A stretch of 64,000 nucleotides of DNA from Rubricoccus sp963708165 (GTDB taxonomy: Bacteria; Bacteroidota; Rhodothermia; Rhodothermales; Rubricoccaceae), in contig OY970187.1 in the NCBI GenBank assembly GCA_963708165.1, positions 1,240,001 through 1,304,000 of the forward strand, written 5' to 3'. The notes below the pieces were generated by a model, which was given only the letters and a program-made list of their open reading frames with translations, was not told the origin of the DNA and did no database searches. Shown piece by piece: positions 15,824 to 24,291 of this stretch (positions within the stretch are counted from its first letter, which is position 1; the number at the start of each line of letters is the position of its first letter). The position numbers and the translations under genes were made by a program.

Positions 15824-16765
15824 TCAGCGGAGCCGGAGAGTGAGGTAATGCGGGAGCGGTTGATCGCCCGTCGGGCGGTGGAGTACGCCGACGCTCCGGT
15901 TCCACACGAACACCGACGCGCCGCCATCGGGCGCCAGTCTAGCCTCTGGCGCCACGCCGAGAGCGTCCAGGAGCGCGGCCGTGTCGTCGATGGTGGAGCG
16001 GCCGTCGTTGGTCACGATGACGAGCGTCTCGGTCGTCCCGTCGCCGTCGCGGTCCAGCGCGCCGATGAGGTGGAAGCGCGTCGCGAGGCGTGTCGGGTGC
16101 GCCTCGGGCGCGTAGCTCGCCATGGCGTCCGCGAAGTCGCCCGCGCCCAGCGGGGCGCCAGAGGCCGGGTCCACGTCCACGATGTGCGCCTCTGGCGTGT
16201 CCATCGCGAGCGCGCGCAGTGGGCGATCCCAGCGCTCGCCAGAGGCTCCGGGGCTGCCCGGCCCGTTGGGACTGCTCCCGCCGGTCACGATTTCGCCGGA
16301 GCGGGCGATGGGAAACGCGAGGCGCGTGCTCGGTTCGCGAGGCGTCTCGAAGAATGCGCCATTGATCACCGCCAGAGGCCGCGCCTTGCGCACGCGCGAG
16401 GTCACCTCGGCCATGCTCAGCATCCCGAACATGGGGCTGCGAGAGCCGCGCGCGAAGTAGCCCGGCGCCTCTGGCGCGGCGACGGTGTCGGCGAGGATCT
16501 GCTCCAGCCGGACCTCGCGGAGGTCGGCCCACTGAATGTGGAAGGCGCCGGCGTCGGTCTGAGCGCTCGCGAGCGCGTAGATCTCCAGGTTGTCCGTCTC
16601 CACATCCAGCGTGGTCGCGGTTAGGCCTACGGCTTCGAGCGCGGTTTGTAGCTCGGAGGGTTGGGCGCCAGAGGCTGCGGCGGGTTGAGCCTCTGGCGGA
16701 GCGCTGCCGCCAGAGGCGTTGCAGCCAAGGGCGGCGAGGAGAAACAGCACGAGAATCACGCGCAT
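15824..16765 (-). CDS. Phosphodiester glycosidase family lipoprotein (NAGPA-like)
   Basis: A 313-residue lipoprotein (LLAALGC lipobox) with a NAGPA/DUF2233 domain. Motifs include AVINGAFF, DTPEAHIVDVD, LVIVTNDGRSTID and DGGASVFVWN, which match the phosphodiester glycosidase family related to mammalian uncovering enzyme. It probably acts on an exported glycan or teichoic-like polymer, but the substrate is unknown. The N-terminal linker after the lipobox (PPEAQPAAASGAQ) and several loops contain half-site-encoded PEA/ASG units. It ends 15 bp from dinB and is likely in the same transcript. Confidence 0.85.
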   Translation of the reverse strand: MRVILVLFLLAALGCNASGGSAPPEAQPAAASGAQPSELQTALEAVGLTATTLDVETDNLEIYALASAQTDAGAFHIQWADLREVRLEQILADTVAAPEAPGYFARGSRSPMFGMLSMAEVTSRVRKARPLAVINGAFFETPREPSTRLAFPIARSGEIVTGGSSPNGPGSPGASGERWDRPLRALAMDTPEAHIVDVDPASGAPLGAGDFADAMASYAPEAHPTRLATRFHLIGALDRDGDGTTETLVIVTNDGRSTIDDTAALLDALGVAPEARLAPDGGASVFVWNRSVGVLHRPTGDQPLPHYLTLRLR

Positions 16766-16802
16766 GAGCACAATGAGATGATGAAGCACGGCCAACCCCA
16801 TC

Positions 16803-16948
16803 GTGTCATCCTGAGCGAAAGGAGCGTTAGCGAGTGAAGCCGAAGGATCTCTGCCGACGTCAACGCGCTGGCCAATGCTCTCGCCTCTGGCGGGAGAGAG
16901 GGTCACGTCAAAGATCCTTCGACGCGCTCCGCTCGCTCAGGATGACAC
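16803..16948. repeat. Inverted pair of intergenic repeats
   Basis: The arm at 16803-16850 (GTGTCATCCTGAGCG...GAAGGATCT) and the arm at 16912-16948 (AGATCCTTCGACG...CAGGATGACAC) are imperfect reverse complements. The family resembles a widespread bacterial intergenic repeat of the form ATCCTTCG...GCTCAGGATGAC. A related fragment lies at about 3709-3747. The pair is separated by about 60 bp containing a half-site. Confidence 0.75.
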
Positions 16949-17019
16949 GATGGGAGGATGGAGTTGCATTCTGGCGTCAGAGGCTTGCACCCATCGCGCC
17001 AGAGGCCTCCGGCGACGGG

Positions 17020-18408
17020 CTACGCCTCCTGTTTCGCGTAGGCGTCCAGGAAGCGGATGCTGGCCTCGATGCCCTGGTGGAAGCGGTCGATGCCAAACTT
17101 CTCGTTGGGCGAGTGGATGGAGTCCGAGTCCAGGCCGAAGCCCATGAGGACCGTATCCAGGCCGAGGATCTTCTTGAAGTCCGCCACGACCGGGATGGTG
17201 CCGCCCTCGCGGGTGAAGTGCGGCTTCTGGCCGAACACGCCTTCGAGCGCGACCGACGCCGCCTGCATCGCGGGCGCCGTCGTGTCCACGATGGACCCGT
17301 GGCCGCCGTGGAGGTCGCGGAAGTCCAGTTTCATCGTGTCCGGCACGTGCGCCTCGAAGTGAGCGCGGAGCTTGTCCGTGATCTCCTCTGGCGACTGGTC
17401 CGGGACCAGGCGGCAGGAAATCTTGGCCGTCGCCTTGCTCGGCAGAACCGTCTTCGCGCCTTTGCCGGTGTAGCCGCCCCAGATGCCGTTGACATCCAGC
17501 GTGGGCCGTCCGCTCGTGCCCTCCAACACGCTGTAGCCCTTCTCGGATTTCGTCACCTCGACGCCTGCCTCGTCCATCCACGCCTCTTTGTCGAACGGCA
17601 GCGCCGCGTAGGCTTCGCGCTCCTCTGGCGTCAGGTCTCGCACGTTGTCATAAAAGCCCTCGATGGTCACGTGGTGGTCGGCGTCGTGCAGGTCCGAGAT
17701 CATCCGCGCGAGCGCGTTGACGGGGTTCTCGATGCCGCCGCCGTAGACGCCCGAGTGCAGGTCCTTGCCCGGCCCGGTCAGTTCCACCTCCACGTATGCC
17801 AGCCCGCGCAGGCCGTACGCGATGCTGGGCACGCCAGGGGCGAAGAGCGACGTATCGCTCACGAGCACTACGTCCGCCGCCAGAAGCTCCATGTTGGCCT
17901 TGATGAAGCCCGGCAGATGCACGCTGCCGCTCTCCTCCTCACCCTCGATCATCAGCTTGATGTTGACCGGGAGATCCGCGCCGCTCTGCAGATACGCCTC
18001 CAGCGCCTTGATGTGCATGTACGCCTGCCCCTTGTCGTCCGCCGAGCCTCTGGCGACGATGTTGCCGTCCACCACCACGGGCTCGAACGGCGGCGAGTCC
18101 CAGAGGTCGAGCGGGTCCGGCGGCTGCACGTCGTAGTGGCCGTAGACCAAGACCGTCGGCGCGTCATCCGAGACGTGGATCTCGCCGTACACGATAGGGT
18201 GGCCCGGCTTATCAGCCGTGCCGGTCTCCATCACCTCCACCGTCTTGACGCCGATGAGCCGCAGGTTGTCGGCGAGCCACTCCGCGGCCTGCCGCGTCTG
18301 GGGCGCGTACTCAGGGTCGGTTGAGATGCTCGGGATGCGGAGCCAGGCCTTGAGTTCTTCGACGAAGCGGTCGGCGTGGGAGCGGGCGTAATCGAGAGCG
18401 GCGTCCAT
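17020..18408 (-). CDS. M20 family dipeptidase
   Basis: A 462-residue zinc peptidase of the M20/ArgE/CNDP group, hydrolysing dipeptides or N-acyl amino acids in the cytoplasm. Metal-binding and catalytic signatures are VLVYGHYDVQPP, ARGSADDKGQ, MIEGEEESGS and the C-terminal SIHSPNEKFG. The dimerisation domain lies between (LHSGVYGGG is visible). The start MDAALDYARSH is typical; the upstream extension is palindrome-derived shadow. It has the full length for the family. Confidence 0.92.
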   Translation of the reverse strand: MDAALDYARSHADRFVEELKAWLRIPSISTDPEYAPQTRQAAEWLADNLRLIGVKTVEVMETGTADKPGHPIVYGEIHVSDDAPTVLVYGHYDVQPPDPLDLWDSPPFEPVVVDGNIVARGSADDKGQAYMHIKALEAYLQSGADLPVNIKLMIEGEEESGSVHLPGFIKANMELLAADVVLVSDTSLFAPGVPSIAYGLRGLAYVEVELTGPGKDLHSGVYGGGIENPVNALARMISDLHDADHHVTIEGFYDNVRDLTPEEREAYAALPFDKEAWMDEAGVEVTKSEKGYSVLEGTSGRPTLDVNGIWGGYTGKGAKTVLPSKATAKISCRLVPDQSPEEITDKLRAHFEAHVPDTMKLDFRDLHGGHGSIVDTTAPAMQAASVALEGVFGQKPHFTREGGTIPVVADFKKILGLDTVLMGFGLDSDSIHSPNEKFGIDRFHQGIEASIRFLDAYAKQEA

Positions 18409-18626
18409 GTGCGGAGGTGTGGGGAGAGGAGGGCGAGCAAGATAGAGGGCTCGAACGAGACACCGGCCCGCCGGTTCGCAGCCTCTGGCGCCAGAGGCCG
18501 CACGCGCCAGAGACGTTGCCGCCAGACGCGCCGACCGTCTGGCGGCGCCGTGTCCCCGCTCACTGCACACCACTTGGCGCGACGCCTCGTATGTACCCAT
18601 CCTTCCCATCCCCACCCCGCGCTCCG

Positions 18627-19685
18627 ATGCCGTTCCATCTCGCCCTTCTCAGCTTTCTTCTCGCCGTCCCCCTGGGCTGCCAAAGCGTGCCTGCGCCAGA
18701 GGCCTCTGGCGTGACAGCCGCGGCCGATACGCTGTTTGTCCCGAGTCCGCCTGACCGCGCCCAGCCGTTCCTTCCTGCTCTGTTCGAGGACAGCGGGTGG
18801 GCGTTTACGCCGACGTTTACGCCCGACCTCCAGACGCTCTACACCGTCGTGTGGGAGCGGCCGGACCTCCCGGCCTCACCGGAGACGATCCAGCAGCTCG
18901 TCACGAGCCGGTTCGTGGACGGCGCCTGGACGCCTCTGGTAGCGGTCGAGCAGACGCGAGGGTGGCGCGTGGACTGGCCGCACGTCTCGCCAGATGGGCA
19001 GTCGTTCTGGCTCTCCTTCACCAAGCCGCACGCCGGGCACACGGACCCTGGGCGTTTCGACGACTTCGACCTCTGGCGCGCAACCCGCCTTCCCGATGGA
19101 GCGGACGGCGCCGTGCGCTGGTCCCCGCTCGAGCCCGTGGACGCACCCGACCTCAACCGGCCCAAGACCGCCGCCAACGCGAGCCAGGGCTACGTCCACA
19201 ACGAGACCGGTCCACGCATCGCCCCGGACGGCTCTCTCCTCTTCTGGACCGAGCGGCGCGACGACGGCGGCGGCAGGCGCGATCTCTACCTCGCACCACC
19301 CGATGGCGCCAGAGGCTGGAAAGCGCCCGCACTGCTCCCAGCGCCCGTCAACTCGCGCGCTCAGGAATCCGGCGGCGTCTTCCTGAGCGACGGCAAGACG
19401 CTGATCTTCGCATCAGAGCGCCCGGGCGGACGTGGTGGCTCAGACCTGTACGCCTCCACGCGTCGCGAGGATGGAACGTGGTCCGAGCCGGTCAACCTTG
19501 GCCCCGAGGTGAACTCCTCTGGCGGCGAAGGCTCCCCGGAGTTGATGGCCGGCGGCGGAGCGCTGCTGTTCACCAGCAACCGGCCTCGCCCCGGCGTCGA
19601 CTTGCGTCCCGATGTGGATGGAGTGCTGCTCCCGCCCTACGCACCGTTCTGGGTGAGCACCGCCGCGCTGATCACGGAGGAGTAA
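18627..19685 (+). CDS. PD40/WD40-like beta-propeller lipoprotein
   Basis: A 352-residue lipoprotein (lipobox VPLGC) built from TolB-type PD40 repeats: SPDGQSFWLSF, APDGSLLFWTE, SDGKTLIFASERPGG, and MAGGGALLFTSNRP. Such propellers usually bind peptides or glycans at the envelope. A typical Bacteroidota/Rhodothermota arrangement, GGSDLY...WSEPVNLGPEVNSS, is present. No catalytic residues are recognised. It is divergent from the M20 gene, with a full palindrome at 18481-18498 in between. Confidence 0.85.
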   Translation: MPFHLALLSFLLAVPLGCQSVPAPEASGVTAAADTLFVPSPPDRAQPFLPALFEDSGWAFTPTFTPDLQTLYTVVWERPDLPASPETIQQLVTSRFVDGAWTPLVAVEQTRGWRVDWPHVSPDGQSFWLSFTKPHAGHTDPGRFDDFDLWRATRLPDGADGAVRWSPLEPVDAPDLNRPKTAANASQGYVHNETGPRIAPDGSLLFWTERRDDGGGRRDLYLAPPDGARGWKAPALLPAPVNSRAQESGGVFLSDGKTLIFASERPGGRGGSDLYASTRREDGTWSEPVNLGPEVNSSGGEGSPELMAGGGALLFTSNRPRPGVDLRPDVDGVLLPPYAPFWVSTAALITEE

Positions 19686-19781
19686 GCGGGCCTGTCGCAA
19701 GAGGCCTCTGGCGGTTTTCTGCGGTCTCCAGATCCGCGCCAAAGGAAAGCCTCTGGCGCCAGAGGCCTCTCGCGCTGTTCC

Positions 19782-21044
19782 TTACGCCGCCAGAGGCTCC
19801 GCACCGCCGAACGGCGCCACGGCCTCCTCCACGGAGTGCGCGTCTGGGAACCAGAGCAGCAGGCGGCGGATGACCTCGTCCAAGAGCGCGTCTGGGCACG
19901 AGGCGCCCGCGGTCAGAATGATGTTCACCGGGCCGCCGCCAGAGGCCTCTGGCGGGAGCCAGGCAGACGAGACGCGATGCTCCTTGACGCGCCAGTCGAA
20001 GTGGCGGATCTCGCGCGGGCTCACCATGTCGTCCGCGTCGGAGATGAAGTAGGTCGGCAGACCCGCGTCCTCGCACAGTTCCACCAGGTGGCTCGTGTTG
20101 GACGAGTTGTAGCCGCCTACGACGAGCGCAAGGTTGGCGCCCGCCTCGATGAGCGCGAGCGTGGCGTCCTGGTTTTCCTTGGTCGCATAGCACAGCGTGT
20201 CCGACGTGTCTGCGAACGCGCTCGCGTCGCCGTCGCGCGTGACGGCGGCCTCGCGCACGCGCTCCGCGATGGCCGCCGTCTCGGTCGCCAGCATCGTTGT
20301 CTGGTTGACCACGCCCAACCGTGCCAGATCGCGCAGCGGGTCGAAGTCGTCGGACGTGCGGCCGGTGAAGTGCTCCCAGAAAAAGTCCGCGCCCTCGCGG
20401 CCTTCGATGACCGCGGCCAGCGCCTCGGTCTCCGCCATGTCGCGCACCACCACGACGGGCGCGCTTTCCTTCGCGTGCCCGAACGTGGCCCGCGTCTCCT
20501 CATGGTCGCGCTTGCCATGTACCACCACGGTGTATCCCTTGGCGCCGATGTGGGCGCTCTTCTTCCACACGCGTACCACGAACGGGCACGTCGTGTCGTA
20601 CGTCTTGGGCTCGATGCCTCTGGCGCGGAGGTCCGCCACGATCTCCGGCGGCGCGCCGAAGGCCGGGATGATCACGATGTCGCCCGGCCGTAGGTCGTCG
20701 TACGGAATCAGCTGCTCGCCCTTGGTGGTGCGCAAGAAGCGGATGCCTCTGGCGATCAGGTCCTCGTTGACGTGCGAGTTGTGGATCATCTCCGAGAGGA
20801 GGAAGATCCGCCCGCCAGAGGCCATCTCGGGGTTCTCGTCCAGCGCCCGGTACGCGATCTCGATGGCGTTCTCCACGCCGAAGCAGAAGCCGAAGTGCCG
20901 CGCCAGCTTGACGCGCAGCGGCCCAAAATCCAGCACGCTCGGGCTTAGGTCTTTCTTGCGCGGATCCGCATCGCGCCGGGCGGCCTTGACGCGGCTCACC
21001 ACGGGGCTGCGGTAAAAGTCGGGAACGTCGAACTGGCGGGCCAT
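19782..21044 (-). CDS. ispH: 4-hydroxy-3-methylbut-2-enyl diphosphate reductase
   Basis: The last enzyme of the MEP isoprenoid pathway, a 4Fe-4S protein. Cluster-ligand cysteines sit in GFCFGVENA, DTTCPFV and AGASCPDALLDEV. Other family blocks are IHNSHVNEDLI, VVVHGKRDHEE and VVGGYNSSNT. At 420 residues it belongs to the longer plant/cyanobacterial-type IspH rather than the roughly 310-residue E. coli type. The start MARQFDVPDFYRSP fits that longer form. A near-perfect palindrome and half-sites lie upstream, and a full palindrome lies downstream at 19749-19766. Confidence 0.94.
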   Translation of the reverse strand: MARQFDVPDFYRSPVVSRVKAARRDADPRKKDLSPSVLDFGPLRVKLARHFGFCFGVENAIEIAYRALDENPEMASGGRIFLLSEMIHNSHVNEDLIARGIRFLRTTKGEQLIPYDDLRPGDIVIIPAFGAPPEIVADLRARGIEPKTYDTTCPFVVRVWKKSAHIGAKGYTVVVHGKRDHEETRATFGHAKESAPVVVVRDMAETEALAAVIEGREGADFFWEHFTGRTSDDFDPLRDLARLGVVNQTTMLATETAAIAERVREAAVTRDGDASAFADTSDTLCYATKENQDATLALIEAGANLALVVGGYNSSNTSHLVELCEDAGLPTYFISDADDMVSPREIRHFDWRVKEHRVSSAWLPPEASGGGPVNIILTAGASCPDALLDEVIRRLLLWFPDAHSVEEAVAPFGGAEPLAA

Positions 21045-21299
21045 GGGCGTGGGGGATTCCCCTAGGAGAGACCGAAGCTAGAGAGCACAACGGACACGGC
21101 CGCCTTGGGTTGCTCGAAATCACGGTGCATCCCCGCTCACGGCCGACGCCTCTGGCGCCAGAGGTGAGAATGCGTCAGACGTTCACCGCCTCGGGCGCCT
21201 CGCCAGAGGCGCGGCGTGTTGTGCTTGCATAATGTTAGGGAGCGCGCGGACCCATCGACGGGCTTCCACGTCTCCGCTTTCTCTCTTCCCCTTGACCGC

Positions 21300-24122
21300 A
21301 TGACCCTCCGATACCTCTTCCGCTCGTGCTTTGCACTGGCGCTTCTCCTGACAGCCTCTGGCGCGGGCGCGCAAAGCCTCGTCATCAACGAGACCGACGC
21401 CGATACTCCCGGTTCTGATACCGCGGAGTTTGTCGAGCTCTATAACGCTTCTGGCGCCGACATCTCCCTAGACGACTACGCCGTCGTGTTCTACAACGGG
21501 AGCAACGACCAGTCCTACGCTGCCTTCGACCTCTCCGGCACGCTCGCACCCGGGGCGTTCTACGTCCTTGGCAACCCCGACGTACCCAACGTCGACCAGA
21601 CGTTTGACCCTGGGGGCTCAGGCTTCTTGCAGAACGGCGCCGACGCAGTCGCGCTTTACACCGGTTCCGCTGCTGATTTTCCTGACGGCACCGATGTGAC
21701 GATGACCAACCTCGTCGACGCCGTCGTGTACGATACCAATGACAGCGACGACGAAGGACTTCTGACCGGCCTCGGGCAGACCATCCAGTACGACGAGCGT
21801 GCCAACGACGATGGCAACAACGAGTCTATCCAGCGCTCACCTGACGGCGCAGGCTCTTTCGTGACCGCCCTCGCGACCCCAGGCGCCGCCAACTTCGTCC
21901 GGATGGACGACGAGGTGTTCACCACGCTCGCGCTCAGCGACTTCCAGGTCCCCACCGACCCGGACTCTGACGCCAGAGGCGGCATCACCGCCACCCTCAA
22001 CGGCACCATGCTGACCGTCACAGGTGCCTTCGCATACCTGGAGAGCGACTACAACGCAAACATCGGCGCGCACCTCCACGGAGGCGCCGCGGGCGAGAAC
22101 GGACCCGTCCGCTACGGCCTCACGCCGACGCTCGACGCGGACAACCGCGGCGGCTTCTTCGCCGCTGGCGACAACATGCTCACGGTCCGTGAGACGTTCG
22201 CCGACTCGCTCCGCGCGGGCCTGGTGTACTTCAACCTCCACACCGTCGACAACCCGATGGGTGAGATTCGCGGCCAGCTCGGCATGGACGCCGACGCCCT
22301 CGCGACCGACATCAGCGGTGACCAGGAGAACCCGGCGGTCGAGACCGACGCCAGCGGCTTCGCGACCGTCACCGTTGACGGCAACATGGTGACCGTCGCA
22401 GGCTCTTTTGAGGGCTTGACCGGCGATTACCTCTTCTCACACATCCACGCGGGCGCCGCCGACGAAAACGGCCCCGTCGTTCTCACGCTCGACGCGACCG
22501 TTCCCATGGCAATGCCGCGAAGCGGCGAGTGGATGGCCGCGGACAACATGTTCGAGGTGCGCTCCACCTTTGCGGACTCGCTCCGCGCAGGCTTGGCGTA
22601 CATCAACGTGCATTCCTCCGCCTTCCCGAACGGAGAGATCCGCGGTCAGGTTGGCTTCGCGGAGGACGAGGAGATGGAGCCGATGACGCTCGCCGACATT
22701 CGCGCCGGTGGCGTGGATCAGGAGGTTCTCTTTGTAGGCGTGGTAACACGCTCGCAGGGCCGCATCACCTACGTGCAGGACGAGACGGCGGCCATCGCCA
22801 TCTTCCAGGCCAGCGGGGCGTTCTTTGACGCGGTAGCCTCTGGCGCCATCGCCTCTGGCGACTCCCTCGCCGTGCTCGGCACGACGGCCCAGTTCCGGGG
22901 TCTCTTTCAGATCGGCACCGTCGAAGAGTTCGAGGTCCTCTCGCGCGGCAACGACCTGCCGATGATCCAGCGCGTGACGCTGGCTGATCTCGCCGCCAAT
23001 GGCGAGCAGTACGAAAGCGAGTACATCGAAGTCCGCAACCTGACCATCGACGGGCAGGGCGCGTTTGCCGCCGGCACCACGTACGCCGTCACCGACGGCT
23101 CTGGCGCCAACGGCGCGGTAACGCTTCGCACCCCGAGTGCGAGCGACACCCGCATCGCAGGCATCGACATTCCGCAGCAGACCGCCATCTTCCGCGGCGT
23201 ACTCGGGCAGTTCGACAACGCCACGCCGGCAGTGACGGGCTACCAACTCTCGCCCATCGCCGAGAACGACGTGGTGCCACAGGGTGACGCCAGCGGCTTG
23301 GTCATCAACGAGATCCTCTACGATCCCGCCGACGGGCTCGCAGGTGACGCCAACGGTGACGGCACCCGCGACGGCTCGCAGGACGAGTTTGTCGAGATCG
23401 TCAACTCGGGCACGGGCTCGGTCGACCTCGGCGGCTTTGCCATCGAGGACGAGACCTCCCGCGACGCCGACGATGCGACGTTTGCCCGTCACATCTTCCC
23501 CATCGGGACGGTTCTCGAAGCAGGCCAGGCTGTCGTCGTCTTCGGCGGCGGCACGCCCACCGGCGAATTCGGCTCGTCCTTCGTCCAGGTCGCCTCTAGC
23601 GGCAGCCTTGGGCTCAACAACGGAGGCGACACCGTCGTCCTCGCAAGCGCTCCTGTTACGTCCAACGCCACGGGCTTTGTGCTCGCGACGGTGGAATACG
23701 ACGGCACTGTGCTGGACCAGTCGATCGCACGCGTGCCAGACCTCACCGGCGACTTCGCGGCTCACACCTCGAACCCGCAGAACCCTGTTCGTTTCTCGCC
23801 CGGTGTCTCCAACCTCACCGGTGGAGGCGGCGGCTTCCCGAGCAACGGCGAAGAAATCATCGATGGCGCCCTCGCGCTGATGGTTGCCAACCCGCTCGGC
23901 AGCGACACGCAGGTGCGCTTCGAGACCCCCGCCGCAGGCGAGGTCTCGCTCGTGCTCTACGACGCCCTCGGCCGCCAGGTCGCCGTTCTCGCCTCTGGCG
24001 AGATGGCCGCAGGCGCACACACCTCCACGCTGCGCGCCTCGGCGCTGGCACCGGGTGTGTACGTGCTTCGCCTCGCGACGCAGAGTGAGCAGCTCACGCG
24101 CACGCTGACGGTCGTGCGCTAA
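21300..24122 (+). CDS. Secreted multidomain protein: lamin-tail, CHRD, second lamin-tail, T9SS sorting domain
   Basis: A 940-residue exported protein. The signal peptide is followed by a lamin-tail domain (LVINETDAD..., GSDTAEFVELYNASG). Two CHRD-type repeats follow (AHLHGGAAGENGPV... and SHIHAGAADENGPV..., each with NGEIRGQ/MGEIRGQ). Next come an OB-like region, a second lamin-tail unit (NEILYDPADG...) and a C-terminal T9SS-type sorting domain (LVLYDALGRQVAVL, LAPGVYVLRL). It is predicted to be exported by T9SS and displayed or secreted; ligand or function is unknown. A paralogue follows immediately. The gene has few half-sites relative to its length. Confidence 0.85.
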   Translation: MTLRYLFRSCFALALLLTASGAGAQSLVINETDADTPGSDTAEFVELYNASGADISLDDYAVVFYNGSNDQSYAAFDLSGTLAPGAFYVLGNPDVPNVDQTFDPGGSGFLQNGADAVALYTGSAADFPDGTDVTMTNLVDAVVYDTNDSDDEGLLTGLGQTIQYDERANDDGNNESIQRSPDGAGSFVTALATPGAANFVRMDDEVFTTLALSDFQVPTDPDSDARGGITATLNGTMLTVTGAFAYLESDYNANIGAHLHGGAAGENGPVRYGLTPTLDADNRGGFFAAGDNMLTVRETFADSLRAGLVYFNLHTVDNPMGEIRGQLGMDADALATDISGDQENPAVETDASGFATVTVDGNMVTVAGSFEGLTGDYLFSHIHAGAADENGPVVLTLDATVPMAMPRSGEWMAADNMFEVRSTFADSLRAGLAYINVHSSAFPNGEIRGQVGFAEDEEMEPMTLADIRAGGVDQEVLFVGVVTRSQGRITYVQDETAAIAIFQASGAFFDAVASGAIASGDSLAVLGTTAQFRGLFQIGTVEEFEVLSRGNDLPMIQRVTLADLAANGEQYESEYIEVRNLTIDGQGAFAAGTTYAVTDGSGANGAVTLRTPSASDTRIAGIDIPQQTAIFRGVLGQFDNATPAVTGYQLSPIAENDVVPQGDASGLVINEILYDPADGLAGDANGDGTRDGSQDEFVEIVNSGTGSVDLGGFAIEDETSRDADDATFARHIFPIGTVLEAGQAVVVFGGGTPTGEFGSSFVQVASSGSLGLNNGGDTVVLASAPVTSNATGFVLATVEYDGTVLDQSIARVPDLTGDFAAHTSNPQNPVRFSPGVSNLTGGGGGFPSNGEEIIDGALALMVANPLGSDTQVRFETPAAGEVSLVLYDALGRQVAVLASGEMAAGAHTSTLRASALAPGVYVLRLATQSEQLTRTLTVVR

Positions 24123-24140
24123 CACGCGCACCAGACGACG

Positions 24141-24203
24141 CCTCTGGCGGCACGCGCCGCCAGAGGCACGAGAGGGCGTCCCGGCTTCGGTCGGGGCGCC
24201 CTC
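24141..24203 (+). terminator. Two tandem hairpins after the T9SS/CHRD gene
   Basis: The first is a 10-bp stem made of two half-sites (24141-24150/24157-24166). The second is a 12-bp stem with one wobble (24172-24183/24192-24203) and a GCTTCGG-type loop. No clear U-run follows, so termination is probable but not proven. A similar hairpin follows the paralogous gene. Confidence 0.55.
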
Positions 24204-24291
24204 GATGGTTGAGCGCGTCACGCCAGAGGCCCGGACCCGGATCGGCTCTGTCCCGTTAGAGGCGTCCTGTCTCCACCGCACGTCACCGCAC

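Noticed and set aside
16860..16920. Insertion-sequence ends formed by the inverted intergenic repeats
   Set aside because: Only about 60 bp lie between the arms and no transposase frame exists.
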